From NCBI GenBank assembly GCA_017940185.1, contig JAGAZE010000042.1, positions 1-46,447 of the forward strand: a stretch of DNA of 46,447 nt, written 5' to 3'. Shown piece after piece: positions 36,235 through 44,581 of this stretch (its first letter is position 1; every line of letters starts with the position of its first letter). Position numbers and translations under genes: made by a program. A model generated the notes under the pieces. That model was given only the letters and a program-made list of their open reading frames with translations, did no database searches and was not told where the DNA came from. This stretch comes from Bacteroidaceae bacterium. GTDB taxonomy: Bacteria > Bacteroidota > Bacteroidia > Bacteroidales > Bacteroidaceae.

Positions 36235-36381
36235 ACTCGACAATTTCTTTGTGGCATTTAGTATTCCTCAGTGTGCTTTGTGTTTCATACCTTACTCACC
36301 ACTTTTATTTCACACAAAGACCTGCGTTTCTGCAAAAAGGTGTACTTTTGCGGCAAAATATCACTCATATCTACCATCAAC

Positions 36382-37920
36382 ATGGCACAGGAAGACGTTT
36401 TCAAAAAGATAGTGAGCCACTCAAAAGAGTATGGCTTTGTGTTTCCCTCCAGCGACATCTACGACGGCCTCGGCGCCGTGTACGACTACGGACAGCTGGG
36501 CGTGGAACTGAAGAACAATATCAAGGAATACTGGTGGAAGTCGATGGTGTTGCTCCACGAAAACATCGTGGGCATCGACGCTGCCATCTTCATGCACCCC
36601 ACGGTGTGGAAGGCAAGCGGGCATGTGGACGCTTTCAACGACCCGCTCATCGACAACCGCGACTCTAAGAAACGCTACCGTGCCGATGTACTGATAGAAG
36701 ATCAGCTGGCTAAGTACGACGAGAAGATACAGAAAGAGGTGGACAAGGCTCGCAAGCGCTTTGGCGAGAGCTTCGACGAGGCACTCTTCCGCCAGACCAA
36801 CCCCCGCATACTCGCCAACAAGGAGAAACAGGAAGCCCTACACCAACGTTTTGCCAAGGCTATGGAAGCCAACGACTTGGCAGAGCTGAAGCAAATCATC
36901 GTCGACGAGGGCATCGTGTGTCCCATCAGCGGTACGCGCAACTGGACCGACGTACGGCAGTTCAACCTCATGTTTGCCACCGAGATGGGTGCCTCCGCCG
37001 ATGCCGCCATGAAGGTGTATCTGCGTCCGGAGACGGCACAGGGCATCTTCGTCAACTACCTCAATGTGCAGAAGACCGGCCGCATGAAGCTGCCCTTCGG
37101 CATAGCACAGATAGGCAAGGCGTTCCGCAACGAAATCGTCGCACGCCAGTTCATCTTCCGCATGCGCGAGTTCGAACAGATGGAGATGCAATACTTCGTA
37201 AAGCCCGGCACCGAGCTCGATGCTTTCCAACAATGGAAGGAACAGCGCATGAAGTGGCACCAGAACCTGGGCTTCGGTGCCGACAACTACCGCTTCCACG
37301 ACCACGAGAAGCTGGCCCACTACGCCAACGCCGCCACCGACATCGAATTCCGCATGCCCTTCGGCTTCAAGGAAGTGGAAGGCATACACTCGCGCACCGA
37401 CTTCGACCTCACGCAGCACGAGAAATTCTCAGGCAAGAGCATCAAATACTTCGATCCGCAGACCAACGAGAGCTACGTGCCCTACGTGGTGGAGACCTCT
37501 ATCGGCGTCGACCGCATGTTCCTCTCCATCATGTGCCACGCCTACGAGGAAGAACAACTCGACGGCGGCGACATACGCACCGTACTGCGCCTGCCTGCCG
37601 CCCTAGCACCCGTAAAGCTCGCCGTGCTGCCGCTGGTACGCAAGGACGGACTGCCCGAGAAGGCACGCGACATCATCAACGACCTGCGCTTCCACTTCAA
37701 CTGTCAATACGACGAGAAAGACACCATCGGAAAGCGCTACCGCCGACAGGATGCCATAGGTACGCCCTACTGCATCACCGTAGACTACGACACGCTGACC
37801 GACAACGCCGTGACACTGCGCTACCGCGACGACATGCGACAAGAGCGCGTACCTATCAGTCAGCTCAACGCCATCATCGAGGACAAGGTGAGCATAGCAT
37901 CGCTATTGAAGAGGCTGTGA
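36382..37920 (+). CDS. glyS: Glycine--tRNA ligase, alpha2 (eukaryote-like) type
   Basis: A 512-residue class II synthetase that charges tRNA-Gly. The start at 36382 (MAQEDVFKKIVSHSKEYGFVFPSSDIYDGLGAVYDYGQLG) is the family start; the frame is open upstream but encodes nothing similar. Motif 1 region: WWKSMV ... HPTVWKASGHVDAFNDPLIDN. Motif 2: GIAQIGKAFRNEIVARQFIFRMREFEQMEMQYF. Motif 3: VVETSIGVDRMFLSIMCHAY. The C-terminal anticodon-binding domain starts near 410 (LAPVKLAVLPLVRKDGLPEKARDIINDL). Single-polypeptide type, as usual in Bacteroidota. A possible -7 box TACTTTTG lies about 35 bp upstream. Confidence 0.96.
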   Translation: MAQEDVFKKIVSHSKEYGFVFPSSDIYDGLGAVYDYGQLGVELKNNIKEYWWKSMVLLHENIVGIDAAIFMHPTVWKASGHVDAFNDPLIDNRDSKKRYRADVLIEDQLAKYDEKIQKEVDKARKRFGESFDEALFRQTNPRILANKEKQEALHQRFAKAMEANDLAELKQIIVDEGIVCPISGTRNWTDVRQFNLMFATEMGASADAAMKVYLRPETAQGIFVNYLNVQKTGRMKLPFGIAQIGKAFRNEIVARQFIFRMREFEQMEMQYFVKPGTELDAFQQWKEQRMKWHQNLGFGADNYRFHDHEKLAHYANAATDIEFRMPFGFKEVEGIHSRTDFDLTQHEKFSGKSIKYFDPQTNESYVPYVVETSIGVDRMFLSIMCHAYEEEQLDGGDIRTVLRLPAALAPVKLAVLPLVRKDGLPEKARDIINDLRFHFNCQYDEKDTIGKRYRRQDAIGTPYCITVDYDTLTDNAVTLRYRDDMRQERVPISQLNAIIEDKVSIASLLKRL

Positions 37921-37961
37921 ACACCACACCTTCGGCTCATCCCCATGTAAATATCATTGAC

Positions 37962-38594
37962 ATGAAACACACATATCTTTATCTCACAGCACTGCTGCTC
38001 TGCGCTTTTGCCCTGACGTTTACCGCCTGCGGCGACGACGAAGACGACAAGGAGTATCCCAACTGGCGCCAGACCAACGAGGCATACTACAACCAACTCT
38101 TCACAGAAACGCAAGAGCGCATTGCCGGCGGCGACACATCGTGGAAAATCATTCGCAACTACACCTTTGAAGAGCCTGTCGGCACAGCTCCCGAGCGCAA
38201 CATCGTGGTGCACGTGCTCAACGAGGGCACCGGCACGGGCTGTCCGCTCTTCACCGACACAGTGCGCATACACTACCGCGGACGCCTGCTGCCATCCACC
38301 TCATACCCCGACGGACTGGTGTTTGACGAGACATGGCTCACCGACTACGACCTTGAGACGATGTATCCCGTGAAGCTGGGTGTGCCGAGCCTCATCGACG
38401 GTTTTGCCACAGCGCTGCAACACATGCACATCGGCGACCGATGGGAGGTGTACATACCCTACCAGCTGGGCTACGGCACAAAGGGACAGGATGCCATACC
38501 CGGCTACAGCATGTTGAAATTCGACATCACACTGATGGCCTACTACCGCGCCGGACAGGTGGTGCCCGAATGGAAGGCACCACGCAGGAGATAG
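37962..38594 (+). CDS. FKBP-type peptidyl-prolyl isomerase lipoprotein
   Basis: A 210-residue lipoprotein: signal peptide with lipobox FTAC (Cys near residue 23) followed by GDDEDDKEY, the acidic export signal for the outer face of the outer membrane. After a helical linker the FKBP domain spans about 85-200: VRIHYRGRLL ... DGLVFDETW ... KLGVPSLIDGFATALQHMHIGDRWEVYIPYQLGYGTKG ... IPGYSMLKFDITLMAYY. The conserved Tyr, Phe-Asp, Ile/Leu, Trp and Tyr positions of the active site are largely present. It is 41 bp downstream of glyS on the same strand and possibly co-transcribed. The exact client is unknown. Confidence 0.9.
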   Translation: MKHTYLYLTALLLCAFALTFTACGDDEDDKEYPNWRQTNEAYYNQLFTETQERIAGGDTSWKIIRNYTFEEPVGTAPERNIVVHVLNEGTGTGCPLFTDTVRIHYRGRLLPSTSYPDGLVFDETWLTDYDLETMYPVKLGVPSLIDGFATALQHMHIGDRWEVYIPYQLGYGTKGQDAIPGYSMLKFDITLMAYYRAGQVVPEWKAPRRR

Positions 38595-38636
38595 CCGCCA
38601 TCGAGTCCACGCCACAGAAGCACTCCCGCTGCACGA

Positions 38637-40085
38637 ATGCTTTTCTCGAAAGCCAAAAGCGAAGCCCTGCTGAGCCGCATACGCGAGCATCAGCACATGA
38701 CCACAGCCGACAAGCTCAACCTGATAGCCCAGTTGAGCGTGCCGGCTATTCTTGCGCAGGTGACCAACGTAATGATGTTTTTCATCGATCAGGCAATGGT
38801 GGGCAGTCTGGGTGCCGAGGCTTCGGCGTCGATAGGCTTGGTGGAAAGCACTACGTGGCTCTTCGGCGGACTGGCAGGTGCCGTATCGATGGGCTTCTCG
38901 GTGCAGGTGGCCCACTTCATCGGTGCCAACGACTTTGCCCAGGCACGGCAGGTGGTGCGCCACGGCATACGCATAGCCTTCGCCATGGGACTCTGCATCA
39001 TGCTTGTGGCAGCCCTCATAGCCCGCCCCCTACCCTACTGGTTGGGTGGCGGCGACGACATTGCCGGCGATGCCAGCAGCTACTTCCTCATCTTCTCGCT
39101 GGCAGCACCCTTCTTCCAGATGAACAACCTCGCCTCAGCCATGCTGAAGTGTGAGGGCAACATGCGTGTGGCAAGCGTGATGAGCGTGCTGCTATGTGTG
39201 CTCGACGTGGTGTTCAACTTTCTCTTCATCTTTCCCACGCGCCACATCTCCCTATTGGGTCTGTCGCTGACCGTGCCCGGTGCCGGACTGGGCGTGACAG
39301 GCGCCGCCCTCGGCACGGCAACGGCCTTTGTGATGGTGACACTCTTCCAGAGCTGGAAAGCCTTCATACAGTCGCCCATCCTCTCCATACGCAAGCAGCG
39401 CGAACGATTTGTCTATACACCGTCGTATCTCAAGAAGGCGTTCAGCATCAGTGCTCCCATGGCGTTACAATATTTCCTGATGAGTTCGGCACAGGTGGTG
39501 AGCACCATCATCGTGGCACCCCTCGGCAACATCGCCATTGCCGCCAACACCTTCGCCATCACCGCCGAGAGCCTGTGCTACATGCCCGGCTACGGCATCG
39601 GCGACGCTGCCACCACGCTGATAGGCCAGAGCATCGGCGCCGGACGCCTCGACCTGTGCCGCTCCTTTGCCCGCATGACAGTGTTTGCCGGCATGGGCAT
39701 CATGGCACTCATGGGCGTGGTGATGTACATCTTCGCCCCGGAGATGATGGCACTGATGACCCCCGTAGATACCATCCGCGACCTGGGTGCCGAGTGTCTG
39801 CGCATAGAAGCCTTTGCCGAGCCCATGTTTGCCGCCTCGATAGTAGCCTACAGCGTGATGATCGGCGCCGGCGACACCTTCCGCCCGGCACTCATCAACC
39901 TCGGCAGCATGTGGCTCGTGCGACTCACCCTGGCAGCACTGCTCGCCTCCGGCTACGGACTGGCCGGCGTGTGGACAGCCATGGCCATAGAGCTCACCCT
40001 GCGCGGCACACTATTCCTGCTACGACTGTTCAGAGGACGATGGATGAGACCTATGACAACTGGTCCCAAAGCCGCCGCAGCTTAG
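38637..40085 (+). CDS. MATE family efflux transporter
   Basis: A 482-residue membrane protein with about twelve transmembrane segments in two homologous halves. N-terminal half: LIAQLSVPAILAQVTNVMMFFIDQAMVGSLGAEASASIGL, then FSVQVAHFIGANDFAQARQVVRHG. C-terminal half: AFSISAPMALQYFLMSSAQVVSTIIVAPLGNIAIAANTFAI and GDAATTLIGQSIGAGRLDLC. Proteins of this family export cationic drugs or metabolites in exchange for Na+ or H+; the substrate here is not predictable. The start at 38637 has no visible ribosome-binding site, as is usual in this phylum. It is 42 bp after the FKBP lipoprotein gene. Confidence 0.93.
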   Translation: MLFSKAKSEALLSRIREHQHMTTADKLNLIAQLSVPAILAQVTNVMMFFIDQAMVGSLGAEASASIGLVESTTWLFGGLAGAVSMGFSVQVAHFIGANDFAQARQVVRHGIRIAFAMGLCIMLVAALIARPLPYWLGGGDDIAGDASSYFLIFSLAAPFFQMNNLASAMLKCEGNMRVASVMSVLLCVLDVVFNFLFIFPTRHISLLGLSLTVPGAGLGVTGAALGTATAFVMVTLFQSWKAFIQSPILSIRKQRERFVYTPSYLKKAFSISAPMALQYFLMSSAQVVSTIIVAPLGNIAIAANTFAITAESLCYMPGYGIGDAATTLIGQSIGAGRLDLCRSFARMTVFAGMGIMALMGVVMYIFAPEMMALMTPVDTIRDLGAECLRIEAFAEPMFAASIVAYSVMIGAGDTFRPALINLGSMWLVRLTLAALLASGYGLAGVWTAMAIELTLRGTLFLLRLFRGRWMRPMTTGPKAAAA

Positions 40086-40154
40086 ACCCAGAACGCATCC
40101 CGATGAGCAAAAGAGATGGAAAACAACGGCTGACGAAAAAAAAGTGATTTCCGA

Positions 40155-40186
40155 TTTCACTATGAGCGCAGTAAGCCGTAACTTTG
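40155..40186 (+). promoter_or_regulatory. Promoter of the mreB-rodA operon
   Basis: TAACTTTG (40179-40186) matches the -7 box. TTTC (40155-40158), 20 bp upstream, is a one-mismatch -33 element. The leader is about 40 nt. No terminator is evident between the MATE gene and this promoter. Confidence 0.55.
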
Positions 40187-40231
40187 TAGCCCATTATGCA
40201 CATACGATAACACCCTAACACATTACCTGAT

Positions 40232-41254
40232 ATGGGATTTTTCTCTTTTGTACAAGAAATAGCGATGGACCTTGGCACCGCCAACACCATCATCATCAGC
40301 GACGACAAGATAGTGGTTGACGAGCCCTCTGTGGTAGCACTCGACAGCCGCACCGAGAAAATGATAGCCGTGGGCGGCGAGGCCAAACTGATGTATGGCA
40401 AGACCCACCCCAATATTAAGACCATCCGTCCGCTGCGTGACGGCGTGATAGCCGACTTCTCTGCCTGTGAGCAGATGATACGCGGCATGATACGCAAGGT
40501 GCACACCGGGCGCCACATCTTCACGCCGAGCCTGCGCATGGTGATTGGCGTGCCGTCGGGCAGCACCGAGGTGGAACTGCGTGCCGTGCGCGACAGTGCC
40601 GAGCATGCCAACGGACGTGACGTGTACCTCATCTTCGAACCCATGGCTGCCGCCATAGGCGCCGGACTCGATGTGCAGGCACCCGAAGGAAACATGATCG
40701 TAGACATCGGCGGCGGTACCACCGAGATAGCCATCATCTCGCTGGGCGGCATCGTGGCCAACAACTCCATACGCACAGCGGGCGATGAGCTCACCGCCGA
40801 CATACAAGAGTATATGAGCCGGCAACACAACATGAAGATTGGCGAGCGCATGGCCGAGCGCATCAAGATACACGTGGGCTCGGCACTGACCGACCTGGGC
40901 GACGAGGGGCCCGAAGACTACGTAGTGAGCGGACCCAACCGCATCACCTTCCTGCCACTCACCGTGTCGGTATGCTATCAGGAGATAGCCCACTGCCTCG
41001 ACAAGACCATTGCCAAGATAGAAAACGCCATCCTCACTGCACTGGAGCACACACCGCCGGAACTGTATGCCGACATTGTGAAAAACGGCATCTACCTCAC
41101 CGGAGGTGGCGCACTCATACGCGGACTCGACAGACGACTGACCAACAAAATCAACATACAGTTCCACATTGCCGACGACCCGCTCCACAGCGTGGCGAAA
41201 GGAACGGGCATAGCCCTGAAGAACATCGACCGCTTCAACTTCCTGATGCGATAG
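40232..41254 (+). CDS. mreB: Rod shape-determining protein MreB
   Basis: A 340-residue bacterial actin that forms membrane-bound filaments directing lateral wall synthesis. Nucleotide-binding motifs: MDLGTANTIII (phosphate 1), MIVDIGGGTTEIAIISLGG (phosphate 2) and GIYLTGGGALIRGLDRRL (adenosine). The N-terminal MGFFSF could act as a membrane-binding patch. Length is normal. First gene of the elongation operon; its product works with MreC, MreD, PBP2 and RodA encoded downstream. Confidence 0.97.
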   Translation: MGFFSFVQEIAMDLGTANTIIISDDKIVVDEPSVVALDSRTEKMIAVGGEAKLMYGKTHPNIKTIRPLRDGVIADFSACEQMIRGMIRKVHTGRHIFTPSLRMVIGVPSGSTEVELRAVRDSAEHANGRDVYLIFEPMAAAIGAGLDVQAPEGNMIVDIGGGTTEIAIISLGGIVANNSIRTAGDELTADIQEYMSRQHNMKIGERMAERIKIHVGSALTDLGDEGPEDYVVSGPNRITFLPLTVSVCYQEIAHCLDKTIAKIENAILTALEHTPPELYADIVKNGIYLTGGGALIRGLDRRLTNKINIQFHIADDPLHSVAKGTGIALKNIDRFNFLMR

Positions 41255-41256
41255 GC

Positions 41257-41283
41257 TCGTTTTCACACGCTTAATGAAAACGA
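41257..41283 (+). promoter_or_regulatory. Intercistronic hairpin between mreB and mreC
   Basis: TCGTTTTC (41257-41264) pairs perfectly with GAAAACGA (41276-41283) around an 11-nt loop. It starts 2 bp after the mreB stop codon and lacks a T run, so it may protect the mreB 3' end from degradation and raise MreB relative to the rest of the operon. This role is inference. Confidence 0.4.
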
Positions 41284-41307
41284 TACTATAAGACCGACGG
41301 AAGCACG

Positions 41308-42174
41308 ATGAACAACCTATTAGCCTTTCTTTCCAAACACAGCCACTGGCTCATATTCCTCTTTTTGGAAGTGGTCAGTGTGTTGCTGTTGGTGCGCTTC
41401 AACCGCTATCATGCCGGTGTGTGGTTCACCTCGGCCAATGCCATTGCAGGCCAGCTCAACAGTTGGCGTGCACAGATGGATGCCTACTTCCATCTGGAAG
41501 ACGTCAACACGCAGCTCACACAGCGCAATCTGGTGTTGGAACAACAGCTGCGGCGCACCCGCGAGCAACTGCGCGAGGCACGCAAGCAACAACCCGACAC
41601 CGTGCGCGGACTGCCCCTGAGCACTGAGCATATACGGCTGATACGTGCCAAGGTGGTAGACAACTCGGTGAACCGCCCCGACAACCTCATCACTATCGAC
41701 AAGGGACGCGCCGACGGCGTGCAGACCGACATGGGCGTGGCATGCGGCACTGGCGTGGTGGGCATCGTCTACCTCACCTCGCAACACTACAGCGTGGTGG
41801 TGCCCGTGCTCAACATGCGCAGCAACATCAGCTGCTCCATCGCCGGACGAGGCTATTTCGGCTATCTGCACTGGAACGGCGGCGCCAGCGACGTGGCATA
41901 CGTCGACGACATACCGCGTCATGCCACATTCAAAAAAGGCGACGAGATAGTGACGAGCGGCTACTCGGCGGTGTTCCCGCCAGGCATACTCGTAGGCAAA
42001 GTGACGAATATAGAGAACTCGGCCGACGGACTGTCGTACCGCCTGCAGGTGAAGCTGTCGACCGACTTTGCCAACCTGCGCGACGTGTGCGTCATCGACG
42101 ACCGCTCGGCACGCGAGCGACTGCAACTGCTGCGCTCGGCACAAGACTCCATCAAGCTGCAGAAACTGCAATAG
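41308..42174 (+). CDS. mreC: Cell shape-determining protein MreC
   Basis: A 288-residue bitopic inner-membrane protein of the elongasome. One membrane helix lies near the N-terminus (about 15-30, WLIFLFLEVVSVLLLV). It is followed by a coiled coil rich in Gln, Arg and Leu (about 60-95, LTQRNLVLEQQLRRTREQLREAR). The periplasmic beta-barrel pair carries IRAKVVDNSVNRPDNLITIDKGRADGVQTDMGV and GDEIVTSGYSAVFPPGILVGKV. MreC activates PBP2 and RodA by binding PBP2. Confidence 0.95.
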   Translation: MNNLLAFLSKHSHWLIFLFLEVVSVLLLVRFNRYHAGVWFTSANAIAGQLNSWRAQMDAYFHLEDVNTQLTQRNLVLEQQLRRTREQLREARKQQPDTVRGLPLSTEHIRLIRAKVVDNSVNRPDNLITIDKGRADGVQTDMGVACGTGVVGIVYLTSQHYSVVVPVLNMRSNISCSIAGRGYFGYLHWNGGASDVAYVDDIPRHATFKKGDEIVTSGYSAVFPPGILVGKVTNIENSADGLSYRLQVKLSTDFANLRDVCVIDDRSARERLQLLRSAQDSIKLQKLQ

Positions 42175-42222
42175 CCACGCGCCAGGCTCAACAACGAATC
42201 CTCTCTCCCACTCCCCTCTGTA

Positions 42223-42717
42223 ATGCCCAACCTCCGCACCATACTCTCCATCGTCGTCATCAGCCTGGTACAGGCGCTGGTGCTCAACCATGTGCACCTG
42301 CTCCACTATGCCACGCCGATGCTCATCGTCTATCCGCTGCTGTTTCTGCGCAGCGACACGCCGCTATGGGCACTGCCCTGCATAGGTTTCGCCATCGGAC
42401 TGTTCAACGACATGTTTACCAACACGCCTGGCATCGGTGCCTTCTCGCTCACCGCTGTGGCAATGATGCGACCCCGCGCACTGGCACTGTGCACGCAGCG
42501 TGAAGACGAAGAACCCTACAGCCCGTCGCGGAACACACTCGGCAATGTCTCCTACCTGCTCTATGCCACACTGCTCGCCACGGCCTTCTGCCTGATATAC
42601 TACACCATAGAAGCCTTCACACTCTTCCACTGGGGGCTGTGGCTGGTGGGCATCGTGGGCAGCTCACTGTTCACCATCGCACTCATCATGGCCATCGAGA
42701 GCGTAAGAAAGAAGTAA
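42223..42717 (+). CDS. mreD: Rod shape-determining protein MreD
   Basis: A 164-residue integral membrane protein with four or five hydrophobic helices (ILSIVVISLVQALVLNHVHLL; ALPCIGFAIGLFNDMFTNTPGIGAFSLTAVAMM; YLLYATLLATAFCLIYYTIEAF; LVGIVGSSLFTIALIMAIE). Sequence conservation in MreD is weak, but its place between mreC and the PBP2 gene makes the assignment secure. It is 48 bp after mreC and 10 bp before the next gene. Confidence 0.92.
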   Translation: MPNLRTILSIVVISLVQALVLNHVHLLHYATPMLIVYPLLFLRSDTPLWALPCIGFAIGLFNDMFTNTPGIGAFSLTAVAMMRPRALALCTQREDEEPYSPSRNTLGNVSYLLYATLLATAFCLIYYTIEAFTLFHWGLWLVGIVGSSLFTIALIMAIESVRKK

Positions 42718-42727
42718 GGAAGCAAGG

Positions 42728-44581
42728 ATGAAACGCGACTTCGAACTGGAAAAACGCAAATACATCATCGGCGGGGCTGCCATAGTCATTGTGGCAGTCT
42801 ACATCCTGCGTCTGTTCTTTCTCCAGATAGCCAGCAACGACTACAAGAAAAATGCCGACTCCAATGCCTTCTTGCGCAAGGTGGCCTTTCCCTCGCGCGG
42901 TGTCATCACCGACCGCAACGGCAAACTGCTGGTCTACAACCGCCCGTCGTACGACATCATGGTGGTGATGAACGAGCAGAAAGGACACCTCGATACATTG
43001 GAACTGTGCCGCACGCTCGACATCACGCCAGAACAGTTTGAACGACGCATGGCCGACATCAAAGACCATAGCAAAAACCCCGGCTACTCAAAGTACACAC
43101 AGCAGCTGTTCATGAACCAGCTGTCGGAGGAGGAGTTCAGCGTATTTCAGGAAAAGCTGTTCCGCTTTCCCGGCTTCTACATCCAGCGTCGCGCCATCCG
43201 CCAGTATGAATATCCCTATGGCGCGCACGTGCTCGGCGATGTGGCAGAAGTGTCGCCCGAAGACATTGCCGCCGACAGCTACTATCAACCTGGCGACTAC
43301 ATAGGCAAGCAGGGCATAGAGCGCTACTACGAGCAAGCACTGCGCGGCACGAAGGGTATGCAGATATTGCTGCGCGATGCGCGAGGCCGCATACAAGGCC
43401 ACTACAAGAACGGCGCACTCGACACCAAGCCCGTACCTGGGCGCAATCTCACGCTGAGCCTCGACATCAAACTGCAGGCCTTGGGAGAGCGGCTGCTGGA
43501 AGGCAAGATAGGCAGCATCGTGGCCATAGAACCCGCCACGGGCGAAGTGCTGTGCATGGTGTCGTCGCCTACCTACGACCCACGCATAATGGTGGGACGC
43601 AACAGAGGAAAAAACCATGTGGCACTGGCGCAAAACCCCTATAAACCACTGCTCAACCGCGCCATCATGGGACAGTATCCGCCAGGCTCCACCTTCAAGA
43701 CATCGCAGGCGCTGACATTTCTGAGCGAGGGCATCATCACGCCCGAGACGTGCTATCCGTGCGCCGGCGGCTTCCTGCACAAAGGCATGCGCGTGGGCTG
43801 CCACGGGCACCCCTCGCCCATAGCGCTGGTGCCGGCCATCGGCACATCGTGCAACGGATACTTCTGCTGGGGACTGTACTACATGCTCAACAACCGCGAC
43901 AAATACCCCACACAGCAGGCGGCCATGAACACCTGGCGCGACTACATGGTGAGCATGGGCTTCGGCTATAAACTCGGCATCGACCTGCCCGGAGAGAAAC
44001 GCGGACTGATACCCAATGCCGAATACTACGACAATGCCTATAAGAAGGACTGGTCGCCACTGTCTGTCATCAGCATCAGCATCGGCCAGGGCGAGGTGAA
44101 CCTTACTCCGCTGCAGATAGCCAACCTGGGTGCTACGATAGCCAACCGCGGCTGGTATGTGGCTCCGCATGTGGTGAAAAAGATACAGGGCGAGCCGCTC
44201 GACAGCACTTTCACCATACGCCATTACACCAAGGCGTCGCACTCTGCCTACGAAGTAGTGGTGCTGGGCATGCGCCGCGCGGTGCTGGGCGGCACGTGCA
44301 AGGCGCTGGGGCGCAGCAACATTCCCATTTGTGGCAAGACGGGAACAGCGCAAAACCGTGGCCACGACCACAGCATCTTCATGGGCTTTGCCCCCATGGA
44401 TAATCCGAAGATAGCCATCGCCGTCTATGTGGAGAACGGAGGCTTCGGTGCCACCTATGCCGTGCCCATGGCAGGGCTGATGATTGAACAATACCTCAAC
44501 GGCAAGCTGTCGGCCTCGTCGGCAGGGGCAGCCTCGTCGTTCCAACACCGCAGAATAGCTTATGGTGCGTCCAACCGATAA
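42728..44581 (+). CDS. mrdA: Penicillin-binding protein 2 (elongation transpeptidase)
   Basis: A 617-residue class B PBP that crosslinks peptidoglycan during elongation, paired with RodA. It has one N-terminal membrane helix (about 13-32) and the non-catalytic pedestal domain (FPSRGVITDRNGKLLVYNRPSYDIMVV). The transpeptidase domain has the three active-site motifs: S321-T-F-K324 (PPGSTFKT), S374-C-N376 and K537-T-G539 (CGKTGTAQN). Between the first two lies a Cys/His-rich stretch (C342, C345, C358, H359, H361) in the place where E. coli PBP2 binds zinc. The 3' end overlaps rodA by 20 bp, which suggests coupled translation. Confidence 0.96.
   Translation: MKRDFELEKRKYIIGGAAIVIVAVYILRLFFLQIASNDYKKNADSNAFLRKVAFPSRGVITDRNGKLLVYNRPSYDIMVVMNEQKGHLDTLELCRTLDITPEQFERRMADIKDHSKNPGYSKYTQQLFMNQLSEEEFSVFQEKLFRFPGFYIQRRAIRQYEYPYGAHVLGDVAEVSPEDIAADSYYQPGDYIGKQGIERYYEQALRGTKGMQILLRDARGRIQGHYKNGALDTKPVPGRNLTLSLDIKLQALGERLLEGKIGSIVAIEPATGEVLCMVSSPTYDPRIMVGRNRGKNHVALAQNPYKPLLNRAIMGQYPPGSTFKTSQALTFLSEGIITPETCYPCAGGFLHKGMRVGCHGHPSPIALVPAIGTSCNGYFCWGLYYMLNNRDKYPTQQAAMNTWRDYMVSMGFGYKLGIDLPGEKRGLIPNAEYYDNAYKKDWSPLSVISISIGQGEVNLTPLQIANLGATIANRGWYVAPHVVKKIQGEPLDSTFTIRHYTKASHSAYEVVVLGMRRAVLGGTCKALGRSNIPICGKTGTAQNRGHDHSIFMGFAPMDNPKIAIAVYVENGGFGATYAVPMAGLMIEQYLNGKLSASSAGAASSFQHRRIAYGASNR

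Noticed and set aside
36918-37961. Long frame continuous with the FKBP gene and overlapping glyS
   Set aside because: It is an alternative frame of glyS; the FKBP protein starts at 37962 with a clear lipoprotein signal peptide.
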